The notes under the pieces are model-generated. The model made no database searches. It saw only the letters and a list, made by a program, of their open reading frames with translations, and had not been told where the DNA came from. A stretch of 64,000 nt of DNA from a virus: IMG/VR virus record IMGVR_UViG_3300043499_000238, positions 1 through 64,000 of that record. One strand, written 5' to 3'. Made by a program: the position numbers and the translations under genes. This document shows, piece by piece, positions 7,714 through 16,333 of this stretch (position 1 is its first letter; each line of letters opens with the position of its first letter).

Positions 7714-9846
7714 ATGGTCATCACCTCCGCCGAGGATCTCCGCGAGCTAGTCAAGGAGTACATGCGGCGGGATGAGTTCGTCTTCGACTTGGAGACGCGC
7801 TTCATCCCGCCGCCCGACCAACAGGCCGAAGCCGAGCGACTGCGTGAGCTGTCGCCGAAGGAACGCAGCGTCGATGAGAAGGCGTGGCTTGTCGAGTACG
7901 ACATGCGCGCCACCGACGAGCGCCTCAACGAGGTGATCTGGTTCGGCCTCGCCACGCTCGGGCGCTCCGACTCGGTGGCCTGCGGTCACCCCAATGGTGT
8001 GATGTTGAAGCCAGCTCGCATCGAGAAGGTCTCGGTGCAGGAGGTGTATCCCGAGGGCCACCCCAAGCGCACGACGAAGAGCGGCATGCCCTCGTGGGCC
8101 AAGGTGCCACGCTCACTGCCCGCAGTGTTCGGTCCACCACCACCGCAGGTGCGCATCGATCAGGCCATCGAGATCCTCGAACCACTGATGTTCAGCGAGC
8201 GTCGCAAGGTCAACCAGAACCTGCGCTTCGACATCCGCTCGTTGGTCAAGTACTACGGCACCCTGCCGCCCGGCCCGTACGGTGAGCTGCAGGTGGCACT
8301 GCACCTGCTGGACGAGAACCGCTTCCTCGGCTGGGACTTGGAGAACTTCGTAGACAAGGTGCTCGGGCACACGTACGACAAGCTCGGCAAGAAGGGCGTC
8401 ACCAACTTCTCCTTCGCTGCCGCCGCCCGCTACGCCGAGCAGGACGCCCGCTTCACCTGGCTGCTGTGGACCGACGCCCGACGCAGGCTGCACAAGAACC
8501 CGGTGATGTGGGAGCTGTTCGAGTTCGAGATGGAGGTGGCGCAGGCGCTGCGCGATCAGGAGATCCACGGCATCAAGGTCAACACCGCCGTGATGAACGA
8601 GCTGCGCGCTCGCTACGAGGCCACGGCCCAGGGCATCCTCGATCGACTCATCACCGACTACGGAGCGTCGCCCACGTTCAACCCCAACGCCACGCTGCAG
8701 AAGGCGGCGCTGCTCTACGACCAGCTCGGCGCCAAGACCGTGACGTACACACCGAAGACCGCCAACATCTGTGTCGACGCCAAGGCGTTGAAGGGTGTCG
8801 TCGCCGAGGGTGGACCAGCCGGTGAGGCAGCGGGGCTGCTGCTGACCCACGCCGAGCACGCCAAGGTGATCGGCACGTACTTCGTCGGCATGTCATCGAA
8901 GCTGCACGAGGACGACTACCTCTACCCGAGCTTCAACCAACACCAGACGGTGACCGGCCGCCTGTCGTGCTACATGCCCAACCTCCACAACATCCCTCGT
9001 GGCTCCGACATCCGAGCGATGTTCATCCCCGAGAAGGGGGAGGTGATGATCGCCGCCGACTACGACCAGATCGAGCTGCGCTTCATCTGCATGTACGCAG
9101 AGGACGAGACGATGCGCGACCTCTTCCTCGGTGACGAGGACATCCATACCGCCACCGCCGCACGCATCCGCGGCGTCGACCCGACGCTGATCAGCAAGGA
9201 GGAGCGCACCGTCTACGGCAAGACGCCCAACTTCCTCATCGGCTATGGCGGTGGTGCCTACCGCCTGCACCAGCAGACCGGCATCGAGATCGACCGCGCC
9301 CAGGAGATCATCGACCGGTACTTCAAGACCTTCCGTCGCATCCTGCCGTGGAAGATGCGCGAGCTGTCGATGGCCCGCAGCCGGGCGCGCTGGGTCACCC
9401 GTGAGGATGGCCGCCGTCGCCTCGCCTCACCGCCCTACGTCGAGACGATGCTCGGTCGGCGGCGCCGCATCCCTGCCCTGGTCAACGTGGATCCACGCCG
9501 TGCCGCCACCAAGGAGGAGTGGAAGAAGCTCAACGCCAAGGTGAATGCGGCAGAGCGACAGGCGATCAATGCTATCGTTCAAGGCTCCGCCGCAGACACG
9601 ATCAAGCTCGCCATGGTGGACATCCGACGACACCTGGCCGAGACGGGGTTCCCGTTGACGCCTGTCCTGAATGTCCACGACGAGATCGTCGCCGTGTGCC
9701 CGGAGGAGTACGCCGAGGAGGGCTTGAAGGTGCTGGTGAGCAGGATGGAGGGCGTCGTGAACTACCGCACGGGAGAGCCGCCTCTGCAGGGCTGGGTGCC
9801 ACTGCTGGCCTCGGGAACGATCGGTGACCGCTGGGCCAAGTCATGA
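7714..9846 (+). CDS. family A DNA polymerase with 3'-5' exonuclease
   Basis: 710 residues, the replicative polymerase. The proofreading exonuclease has FVFDLETR near residue 20 and later Exo II and III motifs (NQNLRFDIRSL, and YAEQDARFTW). Polymerase motif A is YDQIELRFICMY, motif B is RTVYGKTPNFLIGYGGG, and motif C is NVHDEIVAVC. There is no 5'-3' exonuclease domain, so it is Klenow-like, as in many phages. ATG 7714 follows the SSB stop after 3 bases. The stop overlaps the next start. Confidence 0.92.
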   Translation: MVITSAEDLRELVKEYMRRDEFVFDLETRFIPPPDQQAEAERLRELSPKERSVDEKAWLVEYDMRATDERLNEVIWFGLATLGRSDSVACGHPNGVMLKPARIEKVSVQEVYPEGHPKRTTKSGMPSWAKVPRSLPAVFGPPPPQVRIDQAIEILEPLMFSERRKVNQNLRFDIRSLVKYYGTLPPGPYGELQVALHLLDENRFLGWDLENFVDKVLGHTYDKLGKKGVTNFSFAAAARYAEQDARFTWLLWTDARRRLHKNPVMWELFEFEMEVAQALRDQEIHGIKVNTAVMNELRARYEATAQGILDRLITDYGASPTFNPNATLQKAALLYDQLGAKTVTYTPKTANICVDAKALKGVVAEGGPAGEAAGLLLTHAEHAKVIGTYFVGMSSKLHEDDYLYPSFNQHQTVTGRLSCYMPNLHNIPRGSDIRAMFIPEKGEVMIAADYDQIELRFICMYAEDETMRDLFLGDEDIHTATAARIRGVDPTLISKEERTVYGKTPNFLIGYGGGAYRLHQQTGIEIDRAQEIIDRYFKTFRRILPWKMRELSMARSRARWVTREDGRRRLASPPYVETMLGRRRRIPALVNVDPRRAATKEEWKKLNAKVNAAERQAINAIVQGSAADTIKLAMVDIRRHLAETGFPLTPVLNVHDEIVAVCPEEYAEEGLKVLVSRMEGVVNYRTGEPPLQGWVPLLASGTIGDRWAKS

Positions 9847-10217
9847 GCGCCGCCACCAAGCGGACGTTCCTGAACCGTGCCTTCCACCCCGACGGGTGCC
9901 ACGCCTGCGCCGTGAGTGGGATGGTCAACGCCTCGGACGAGGTGCTCCACGCTGAGTTCGTGTCGACGCAGCGCTCACTCGACACCGTGTCCGACGACGT
10001 GGTGCAGCGAGCCATCGAGCGCGCCTCGTGGATGGTCGACGTGCTCGTGCGTGGTGAGTGTCCGATCGACATGGAGTCGGCGATCGGCGAGGGCGAGGGA
10101 GTGTGTGCCGACTGCGGCTCGCCGTGTGCCGTGCTCACTCTGCACGAGCTGCTCGTGAAGTTCTACCTCGCCATGCGCCTCGAAGAGGAGGATGCTCGTG
10201 GGCAACTGGTTCGCTGA
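9843..10217 (+). CDS. Cys-rich hypothetical protein
   Basis: 124 residues. Contains two potential zinc knuckles, GCHAC near residue 19 and CADCGSPC near residue 90, joined by a helical segment. ATG overlaps the polymerase stop by 4 bases. Function unknown; the placement suggests a nucleic acid-linked role. Confidence 0.6.
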   Translation: MSAATKRTFLNRAFHPDGCHACAVSGMVNASDEVLHAEFVSTQRSLDTVSDDVVQRAIERASWMVDVLVRGECPIDMESAIGEGEGVCADCGSPCAVLTLHELLVKFYLAMRLEEEDARGQLVR

Positions 10218-10632
10218 CCGTCTCGGTCCACCTCCTGCCCCTGTGGTAGCTCGGTTCCAACCCGGTCAGCCGTGGCCGCCACAGGGGCAGTACCAACCGC
10301 AGCAACAGGCACTGCTACCGCAGCAGCAACCAATGGTGCCACAGCAGCAGGCGTTCGACCCGAGCACCGTGCAGATCGACAACCTCGATCAGCTCCTCGC
10401 ATTGAAGGACGCCTGGCAGGGCACCGCCGAGGAGAAGCGCAACACCGATCTCTGTCCGAAGTGCGGTGGCCCGTTGCAGATGTTCACGCAGATCTCTGCA
10501 CCCAAGATCATGAACCGTAACGGTGTGAGTTGCCGACCGATGGAGCGCTGTCACTACTGCGGCTACAACGGTCACTTCGAGCAGCTCGGACAGCAGGCGA
10601 CAGACTCCGGTGTCGCCATCCGAGCCATCTGA
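10198..10632 (+). CDS. Gln/Pro-rich protein with zinc ribbon
   Basis: 144 residues. GTG 10198 is preferred over ATG 10192 because a perfect AGGAGG (10186-10191) lies 6 bases upstream of it. Residues 10-55 are a disordered Gln/Pro tract (PQQQAL, PQQQPM, PQQQAF). The C-terminal half holds a CPKCGG and CHYCGYNG pair typical of a zinc ribbon. It sits between polymerase and RecA-like genes. Function unknown. Confidence 0.6.
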   Translation: MGNWFADRLGPPPAPVVARFQPGQPWPPQGQYQPQQQALLPQQQPMVPQQQAFDPSTVQIDNLDQLLALKDAWQGTAEEKRNTDLCPKCGGPLQMFTQISAPKIMNRNGVSCRPMERCHYCGYNGHFEQLGQQATDSGVAIRAI

Positions 10633-11696
10633 TGCCAGCCAAGGCGGCGGCGCACCAGTCACTCGATGAGGTGATGCGCGACATCACCAAGGCGTTCGGT
10701 GAGGACGTGGTCGTGCTCGGCAGCCAGATGCGCGGTCGCACGATCAAGCGCATGACCACGGGCGTGCTGAGCTACGACACCGCACTCGGTGGCGGTTGGC
10801 CCATCGGCTCGTGGTCCGAGATCATCGGCAACGAGAGCCACGGCAAGTCACTGCTCGCACAGTCGACGGTGATCGCCAACCAACGTCGCGACCCCAAGCA
10901 CAAGACGTTGTGGATCGCAGGCGAGCCGGTGAACTTCGAGTGGTGCGAGCTGCTCGGCATGGATCTCGACCGTGTGCAGTTCGTGCCCGGCAACAACATG
11001 GAGCAGGCGTACGACGTGTCGCTGCGCTTCATGACCAACCGTCTCGTGGACCTCGTCATCATCGACTCGATCCCCGCCCTGATACCCACGAGTGAGGACG
11101 ACCGCGAGTTCGAGGAGTTGACCATCGGCAAGGCGGCGATGCTCAACAACAAGTACTTCGTGCGCAAGGCCACGACGGCAATGAAGCGGAGCTACACCAA
11201 GGTCGACCGCCCGGTCACCGGTCTCGCCATCAACCAGTGGCGCGAGCGCATCGGTGGCATGGGTGACCCGCGCATCGCACCGGGAGGCAAGGGCAAGAAC
11301 TTCGCCTTCTACATCCGTGTCGAGATGACCCGTACCGAGTGGATCAAGGAAGGCTCACGCTCGGTGGGTGGTCGCTTCCGACTGCGCACGATCAAGAACA
11401 AGACGGCGCCGGTCAACCGAGGGGCCGAGGTCAACTTCTACTTCGATGATGCCACGGGCTTCCCCAAGGGGACGTTCGACCACGCCGAGGACATCGTGAT
11501 GACGGCGCTGTACTACGACCTGCTCGGCGTCGGTGGCGGCGGCTACTACGTGTTCGGTGACCATCGCTGGCGAGGCAAGGACAAGGTGCTGGCGTCAGTA
11601 CGTGAAGATCTCGACCTGCGCGCCGAGCTGAGCGCAGCGGTGATGCACATCGTCAACCCACCGCCCGCCAAGATCAAGCTGGTGCGCAAGAAGTGA
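10632..11696 (+). CDS. RecA/Sak4-like recombination ATPase
   Basis: 354 residues. Expected to form filaments on single-stranded DNA and to pair homologous strands. The N terminus carries a RecA-like VLSYDTALGGGWPIGSWSEI stretch, Walker A GNESHGKS, and Walker B LVDLVIIDSIPAL, then GLAINQWRERIGG, which resembles the RecA L2 region with its DNA-contacting Asn/Gln. No C-terminal RecA domain is evident. TGATG overlap with the previous gene; nuclease genes follow immediately. Confidence 0.85.
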   Translation: MPAKAAAHQSLDEVMRDITKAFGEDVVVLGSQMRGRTIKRMTTGVLSYDTALGGGWPIGSWSEIIGNESHGKSLLAQSTVIANQRRDPKHKTLWIAGEPVNFEWCELLGMDLDRVQFVPGNNMEQAYDVSLRFMTNRLVDLVIIDSIPALIPTSEDDREFEELTIGKAAMLNNKYFVRKATTAMKRSYTKVDRPVTGLAINQWRERIGGMGDPRIAPGGKGKNFAFYIRVEMTRTEWIKEGSRSVGGRFRLRTIKNKTAPVNRGAEVNFYFDDATGFPKGTFDHAEDIVMTALYYDLLGVGGGGYYVFGDHRWRGKDKVLASVREDLDLRAELSAAVMHIVNPPPAKIKLVRKK

Positions 11697-11992
11697 AGAG
11701 CTGGGACCGCCAGGAGGAGCGCACCGCCAAGCGTTACCGCGGGTCACGCTCACCCGGCTCGGGCAACGGTCACTCCCGCAAGAACGACGTGCGCAACGAG
11801 CACCTGCTCATCGAGAACAAGACCACCGACAACACCAAGTCGATCCGCCTCCTGGTTGAAGACCTGGAATCGTTGCGACGGCACGCTACTGTCGAAGGCC
11901 GTGTTCCAGTACTCCAGTTCGACCTGGCCGGGCGGAGCTACGTAGTCCTCCATGAAGGGGACTTCTACGCCCGTCTCGGAGGGGACGAGTGA
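11693..11992 (+). CDS. PD-(D/E)XK nuclease-like small protein
   Basis: 99 residues from GTG 11693. The N terminus is basic (SWDRQEERTAKRYRG), then comes a conserved-looking SPGSGNGHSRKNDV, and HLLIENKTT places a Glu-x-Lys pair on a strand as in PD-(D/E)XK resolvases. The last third (RVPVLQFDLAGRSYVVL) forms more strands. It is likely a structure-specific endonuclease or its inactive relative. It overlaps the RecA-like gene stop by 4 bases. Confidence 0.5.
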   Translation: MKSWDRQEERTAKRYRGSRSPGSGNGHSRKNDVRNEHLLIENKTTDNTKSIRLLVEDLESLRRHATVEGRVPVLQFDLAGRSYVVLHEGDFYARLGGDE

Positions 11993-12380
11993 ACCACCGA
12001 TCCGCCGCGGTCACGTCGACCTCTCGTCGTGGGCGTACTTCCTCAGCGACCCCATCGATCGCATCCGCACCGACTGGTGGATGGCGTACGGCAAGTGCTT
12101 CCGAGACAGTGCGACGACCGAGTACTTCGTACCCGACGACCTATCGGTGCGTGAGGCGCGACGTCGCACAGCGATCGCCAAGTCGATCTGCAACGGCAAG
12201 GACGGGCTGCCGCCATGCCAGGTGAAGGGAATCTGCGCCTCGTACGCAATCCACAACGAGATATGGGAAGGGGTGTGGGGCGGCATGAGCAAGCGCGAGC
12301 GAAGGCTGGCGCTAAGGCAGCAGCACGTCTTGGTGGCGGCGGTACACGTATCGTTTCGTCGTCCAAGTCGCGTTGGTTGA
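11952..12380 (+). CDS. WhiB-family iron-sulfur transcription factor
   Basis: 142 residues. WhiB proteins hold a [4Fe-4S] cluster with four Cys and bind the principal sigma factor. Here the four Cys are in GKCFRDS, KSICNGK, PPCQVKG and GICASYAI, followed by the signature turn GVWGG and a basic MSKRERRLAL helix. The usual Cys-x2-Cys pair is expanded to Cys-x8-Cys. ATG 11952 overlaps the previous gene by 41 bases; a later ATG at 12081 would cut just before the first Cys. Phage WhiB proteins can control host or phage promoters. Confidence 0.8.
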   Translation: MKGTSTPVSEGTSEPPIRRGHVDLSSWAYFLSDPIDRIRTDWWMAYGKCFRDSATTEYFVPDDLSVREARRRTAIAKSICNGKDGLPPCQVKGICASYAIHNEIWEGVWGGMSKRERRLALRQQHVLVAAVHVSFRRPSRVG

Positions 12381-13249
12381 CCGACAGCTACCGCAAGACA
12401 CACCCACTCATCGGGGCGCTGCAGCGCCACATCGTCAGCGAGAACACGCGCATCAACGACGTGCGCGACGTGGCGGTGTCGGGCTACATCCACCCGTCGT
12501 CGGCGAGCAAGAGCGACTGGTGTCCGCGCTCCTCGTGGTACGAGATCATGCGCGCCCCGGCACTGCCGCCGGAGAAGGTCGGCCACCGCCTCGCCAACGT
12601 GTTCGCCGAGGGCCACGAGATCCACGACAAGTACCAGCGATGGTTCACGCAGATGGGGATCCTCATCGGCATGTGGGAGTGCCTGGTCTGCGGCTACCAA
12701 CAGTGGGGCAAGGGCATGCAGACCTCGTGCCACTTCTGCCTCGGCGATCGCTTCCGCTACGCCGAGGTGCCGGTCGAGGACGAAGACCTGATGATCCGCG
12801 GGGCGGGCGACGGCATCGTTGACTTCGATGAGCGCAAGAGCCTGATCGAGATCAAGAGCATCGGGCTGCGCTCGATCGAGTTGGACTACCCCAAGCTGTA
12901 CCGCCCGTACAAGGAGGGCCAGCTCGATCTCAACGGGCTGTGGGCCTCGGTCAAGGAGCCGTTCCCGTGGCACATCCGCCAGGCAACGTTGTATCTCCAC
13001 ATCCTCCGCCAGACCTGGTCCGACATCAACGACATCATCTTCATCTACGAGTTCAAGGGCAACCAGGACGTCAAGGCGTTCACGATCGGCTACCGACCCG
13101 AGGCCATCGAGAGCATCCTCGTCGGCGCTCGCGCCATCGCCGACGCCGTCGATCGACAGCGACCGGTGCGCCGCCCGCCGTGGGCCGACGAGCCGACGAA
13201 CAAGGTGTGCAAGGTCTGCCCGTACCGAGCGACGTGCTGGGCCGCATGA
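12263..13249 (+). CDS. Cas4/RecB-type PD-(D/E)XK exonuclease
   Basis: 328 residues. The start is uncertain: ATG 12263 is chosen, but ATG 12215 and GTG 12275 are also open, and each overlaps the WhiB gene. An early Cys (KSDWCPRSSW) and a C-terminal KVCKVCPYRATCWAA give the four-Cys iron-sulfur signature of Cas4-type nucleases. Between them lie GAGDGIVDF (catalytic Asp) and SLIEIKSIG (Glu-x-Lys). An extra CLVCGYQQW and CHFC zinc knuckle sits near the middle. Function is expected in recombination or DNA degradation with the RecA-like protein. Confidence 0.78.
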   Translation: MGRGVGRHEQARAKAGAKAAARLGGGGTRIVSSSKSRWLTDSYRKTHPLIGALQRHIVSENTRINDVRDVAVSGYIHPSSASKSDWCPRSSWYEIMRAPALPPEKVGHRLANVFAEGHEIHDKYQRWFTQMGILIGMWECLVCGYQQWGKGMQTSCHFCLGDRFRYAEVPVEDEDLMIRGAGDGIVDFDERKSLIEIKSIGLRSIELDYPKLYRPYKEGQLDLNGLWASVKEPFPWHIRQATLYLHILRQTWSDINDIIFIYEFKGNQDVKAFTIGYRPEAIESILVGARAIADAVDRQRPVRRPPWADEPTNKVCKVCPYRATCWAA

Positions 13250-13695
13250 GACTCGTGCCCAACCCCAAGACACTCGACGGGTTCAGCGACCCGCGCCAGC
13301 CGAACGTGCCGATCCCCGACATGGTGATCGACGTCGGCGACATGCACGACGACGAGCTGATGGAGCTGTTCAACACCTTCACTGCGTGGGCTGACTTCCT
13401 CGCCGTCGAGTCGGTCAAGGCCAACCTCGTTGAGGAGGAGTACGAGGACAAGATGCTGGAGTTGAAGAGCGAGCACATCGCCTTCGGCGACAGCCTCTAC
13501 CGTGACCGTGCTGCGGCGGAGATCACGCCCGGCATGCACGAGCTACGGTTGCGACTACGGACCTTCAAGAACGTACGGAAGCTACTGGAAGCGAAGTTCA
13601 CCAACTGTGATCGCAACGCCAAGGCGCTCTCTCGTGAGCTGACACGGCGCACCACGATCGCGGAAGGGAACAGGGGGAGACGGTATGGGCCATGA
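13246..13695 (+). CDS. hypothetical helical protein
   Basis: 149 residues. Begins in an MRLVPNPKTLDGF segment, then a long helical stretch with coiled-coil character (NLVEEEYEDKMLELKSE) and a basic tail. ATG overlaps the preceding stop, and its own stop overlaps the next ATG. Possible partner of the neighbouring nucleases; not recognised. Confidence 0.6.
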   Translation: MRLVPNPKTLDGFSDPRQPNVPIPDMVIDVGDMHDDELMELFNTFTAWADFLAVESVKANLVEEEYEDKMLELKSEHIAFGDSLYRDRAAAEITPGMHELRLRLRTFKNVRKLLEAKFTNCDRNAKALSRELTRRTTIAEGNRGRRYGP

Positions 13696-13937
13696 AACGT
13701 TGCTACGCCTGCGGCCGAGAGGATGCCGACACGCGCCCGTTGGGTGAGCGTGGTCAGGACGTCTGTCTCACATGCCTGGGTCAACCAGCGATACGAGCGA
13801 CCGCCGCCGCTCTCCTCACATCATCGATCAACGCTGCGTACATCGCATCGTCGTCAGGGATGGTCACCATCGACGGCGAGGAGGTGCGGCCGATGACACC
13901 GGATGATGTGTGGATCGTGCCGCAAAGCAACTCTTGA
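13692..13937 (+). CDS. small zinc-knuckle protein
   Basis: 81 residues. CYACGRED at the N terminus and CLTCLG about 20 residues later make a four-Cys zinc site. The rest is Ala/Ser-rich and ends in VWIVPQSNS. Coupled by 4-base overlaps on both sides. Confidence 0.6.
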   Translation: MKRCYACGREDADTRPLGERGQDVCLTCLGQPAIRATAAALLTSSINAAYIASSSGMVTIDGEEVRPMTPDDVWIVPQSNS

Positions 13938-14329
13938 CCAACAAGCCTCGGCGCGATGGCACCGACGCCGAGACCAAGGTTCAACGTTGGTTGATCAAGC
14001 GTGGCTATCGCTACGCCAAGAAGCTCCGCCAAGAGGGAGCGCTCGACGTCGGCGACGTGCACATGGGCGACGGGTACCCGGTGTGCATCGAGGTGAAGGG
14101 TGGCCAAGGTGCGGTCACCCACATCTCGACGCACGTCAACGAGACCATCGCCGAGATCGCCAACAGCCACGCTGAGACGGGCGTGGCGATCATCAAGAAG
14201 GCGCGCAGCGCCAACGTCGATGACTGGTACGCCGTGATGCCAGCGAGCGTGTGGCTGGAGTTGATCGCACGTCTCTACCCGCCGCCGCCCAGTACCAAGG
14301 TGAAGCTCCGCTCGAACCGACGCCACTGA
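13934..14329 (+). CDS. Hjc-like Holliday junction resolvase
   Basis: 131 residues from TTG 13934, which overlaps the preceding TGA; GTG 13910 is an alternative adding 8 residues. The nuclease signature is complete: GTDAETKVQRWL (Glu on the first helix), GALDVGDV (Asp), and CIEVKGGQ (Glu-x-Lys). Archaeal Hjc and phage resolvases of this size cut four-way junctions. A final proline run and basic tail, KVKLRSNRRH, may contact DNA. It closes the recombination module. Confidence 0.72.
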   Translation: MTNKPRRDGTDAETKVQRWLIKRGYRYAKKLRQEGALDVGDVHMGDGYPVCIEVKGGQGAVTHISTHVNETIAEIANSHAETGVAIIKKARSANVDDWYAVMPASVWLELIARLYPPPPSTKVKLRSNRRH

Positions 14330-14330
14330 C

Positions 14331-14336
14331 TACTGT
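14331..14336 (+). promoter_or_regulatory. -10 box of leaderless promoter for 14343
   Basis: TACTGT followed by TGGAGC (6 bases) and GTG 14343. No convincing -35 hexamer is visible upstream. Confidence 0.45.
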
Positions 14337-14342
14337 TGGAGC

Positions 14343-14642
14343 GTGGCAACCGCAGTGATGATGGGGTTCGACGCTGACCACCACACCCTTGACGACAAGG
14401 GCTGGGTGGTGAGCTACGACGACGGCACCGGCACCAAGGTCACGACGTACTACGACTCGCTGACGTTGGCCGCAGCAGCGGTGCAGAACATCTTCACTGC
14501 CGACGTCTCGATCGACAACGTGCTGCGCGCCCAGGTGACCACGACGTTCATCGGCTCGGGCGGCAACCCCGCCACCATCAACACCAACCTGACGGCCAAG
14601 CGCACCGCCGAGGGTCTCGACCCAACCACCACCCCGGTGTAG
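14343..14642 (+). CDS. hypothetical protein
   Basis: 99 residues from a leaderless GTG. Beta-rich start (GWVVSYDDGTGTKVTTYYDS), then Ala-rich and Thr-rich segments (QVTTTFIGSGG). It may be a small structural or decoration protein, but nothing identifies it. First gene after the replication module. Confidence 0.55.
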   Translation: MATAVMMGFDADHHTLDDKGWVVSYDDGTGTKVTTYYDSLTLAAAAVQNIFTADVSIDNVLRAQVTTTFIGSGGNPATINTNLTAKRTAEGLDPTTTPV

Positions 14643-14652
14643 CGCCCACAAC

Positions 14653-14658
14653 TACGCT
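14653..14658 (+). promoter_or_regulatory. class II leaderless promoter (-10) for 14665
   Basis: TACGCT in the context CAACTACGCTGGGATC, then ATG 14665 after 6 bases. The same ACTACGCTGGG string precedes the gene at 58886. Confidence 0.55.
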
Positions 14659-14664
14659 GGGATC

Positions 14665-14934
14665 ATGGCGATCCGCTCGCGTCTCGACTACTACGCCGCC
14701 AGCGCAGACCCCAGTCGGGCCACGCTCGGTTCGGACGATCCGAACGCCAACCCGGTGCAGCAGGGCGTGTTCCGCTCGCGCCGCTCGATCGATGAGATGC
14801 GCCGCCGCCCCGAGGCGCTGCGCACCGGCTACGGCAACATCCGAGTCGTCGGTGCGGGCCAGCCCTACCAGTCGGGGATGGGCAAGCCGTTGATCGAGCG
14901 TGAGGACGTCGTCACCCGCGAAGACGGTTCGTGA
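14665..14934 (+). CDS. hypothetical protein, possible virion-associated
   Basis: 89 residues, not recognised. Tyr-rich N terminus (MAIRSRLDYYAASADPS), then NANPVQQGVFRSRRS and a Gly-rich end. Its style and promoter match the genes downstream of the terminase (58886 onward), so a virion or assembly role is possible. The stop overlaps the next start. Confidence 0.55.
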   Translation: MAIRSRLDYYAASADPSRATLGSDDPNANPVQQGVFRSRRSIDEMRRRPEALRTGYGNIRVVGAGQPYQSGMGKPLIEREDVVTREDGS

Positions 14935-15449
14935 TGCCTGGGCCACACACGGCTCCGCAGACCGTCAACAACTGGTTCAGCATGCAGGAGGTCGCGCTCG
15001 GCCTCGGCGTGTACGGGCCTGGGCCGAACCCGCAGTTCCGTGATGCGCTCGACGCAGCTCGGCTGAACTGGAGGCAGACGCCAGAGGGGTCGTACCCCGA
15101 CGGGTACCTCGGCACGGTCGGCGGGCGCCGCGGCGACAAGCTGCGCAACGCCGTGTGGCGCAACCAGCGACCGTACGATCGCGGGGTCCACAAGGACACC
15201 CGTCTCGACATGAGCGACTACCTCTGGCCGGAGGAGTTCAACCTGATGAGCGGGGTGGTCAACGAGCTGACCGGGCTGCGCTACGTGTCGCCAGCGATCG
15301 CCATCGGCCCGCTGCAGCTCACGAATCGCGGCAAGCCCAACACCCGGGACTACAACAACATGACCGGGCGCCCCGACACCGGCACGCCCATCCAGGTCGA
15401 CCCCGGACAGCAGGCCGCCAAGCGCAGGATGCTGCCGCGGTGGAGCTGA
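14934..15449 (+). CDS. hypothetical protein
   Basis: 171 residues. ATG 14934 shares a base with the preceding TGA; GTG 14931 is also open. Trp- and Pro-rich (ALDAARLNWRQTPEGSYPDG), Gly/Arg loop GGRRGDKLRN, and a C terminus resembling short virion proteins. Not recognised. Its last 10 bases overlap the next gene. Confidence 0.6.
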   Translation: MPGPHTAPQTVNNWFSMQEVALGLGVYGPGPNPQFRDALDAARLNWRQTPEGSYPDGYLGTVGGRRGDKLRNAVWRNQRPYDRGVHKDTRLDMSDYLWPEEFNLMSGVVNELTGLRYVSPAIAIGPLQLTNRGKPNTRDYNNMTGRPDTGTPIQVDPGQQAAKRRMLPRWS

Positions 15450-16333
15450 GCAAGCAGTTCGTCACGGCGCCGCGCGGCACGCCTGGTCACCCCCAGCTCT
15501 TCGGCATGGAGGACGAGCCAGCGCGCATGACCGAGTGGCCCGACGTCGGCCGCCAGATGCGCCCCGTGCACGACAAGGTGGGCCAGCCACGAGCCATCAC
15601 GCCGGTCGACGTCGAGGGCGTCGGCAAGGTGCACCCGTTCGTCGGCGGCTACCACCACACCGAGGAGCGCCAGCTCCGCATGCTGATGTCGGCTCGGGAG
15701 ATCCAAGAGCAGTACGCACCGGCCGAGGGCGACCGCATGTACAAGGGCACCGACTACGCCTCCAACCTGGGTGGCCCTCAGCCGCCCGGGCGTGCCGACC
15801 CACGGGCCGGGGAGATCACCGACCGGCGTGCGACGACCGACTTCCGCATGAACGAGCGCTGGGGCCACCCAGTGACCGGTGAGCGGTACTTCAAGCGCAC
15901 CATGGAGCCGATCAGGCCGCCGATCGAGACCAACAACGAGATGTGGCAGCGCAAGGCCCAGGAGGCCGCTGAGACGCCTGAGGAGGGCCACGCACGCCTC
16001 GGGCGGGTCTACGCCGCCAACGGCCTCGCCACGCCCACACAGCTCGCCAAGTACGCCACGGTGCCACCGCGGCACAAGACGTCGCTGATCGAGCACCTGC
16101 AGAGCGGTGCCGACCCCGGCGTGATCCCGCTCGGTGTCCGCTCCAACCCGCTCAGCTCCAACCGCAAGCCGATGGTCGCCGGAGGCCAGCACCGGATCGC
16201 AGCACTGGGTGAGATCGATCCTGACCGCCTCGTACCGGTGGAGCACTGGCGCGACACGCACGACGCCAAGTTCGAGACCCGCAAGACCAAGAGCGGCCGC
16301 ACGGTCTCACTGCCGCGCAAGGGCTACACCTGA
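15440..16333 (+). CDS. ParB/sulfiredoxin-fold protein, long paralogue
   Basis: 297 residues from GTG 15440. A GYHHTEERQLRMLMSAREI segment near residue 60 matches the N termini of the two shorter paralogues downstream. The C terminus carries the ParB-like signature: VIPLGVRSNP, VAGGQHRIAALGE (the G-[HQ]-H-R turn) and LVPVEHW. In ParB this fold binds and hydrolyses CTP; in phage relatives the activity is unknown. A Trp/Gln-rich insert separates the two parts. Confidence 0.6.
   Translation: MELSKQFVTAPRGTPGHPQLFGMEDEPARMTEWPDVGRQMRPVHDKVGQPRAITPVDVEGVGKVHPFVGGYHHTEERQLRMLMSAREIQEQYAPAEGDRMYKGTDYASNLGGPQPPGRADPRAGEITDRRATTDFRMNERWGHPVTGERYFKRTMEPIRPPIETNNEMWQRKAQEAAETPEEGHARLGRVYAANGLATPTQLAKYATVPPRHKTSLIEHLQSGADPGVIPLGVRSNPLSSNRKPMVAGGQHRIAALGEIDPDRLVPVEHWRDTHDAKFETRKTKSGRTVSLPRKGYT

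Noticed and set aside
12011-13273. 420-residue - strand ORF opposite the Cas4-like nuclease
   Set aside because: Shadow of the + strand coding sequence; Leu/Arg/Val/Asp-rich without motifs, while the + strand frame has clear nuclease and iron-sulfur motifs.
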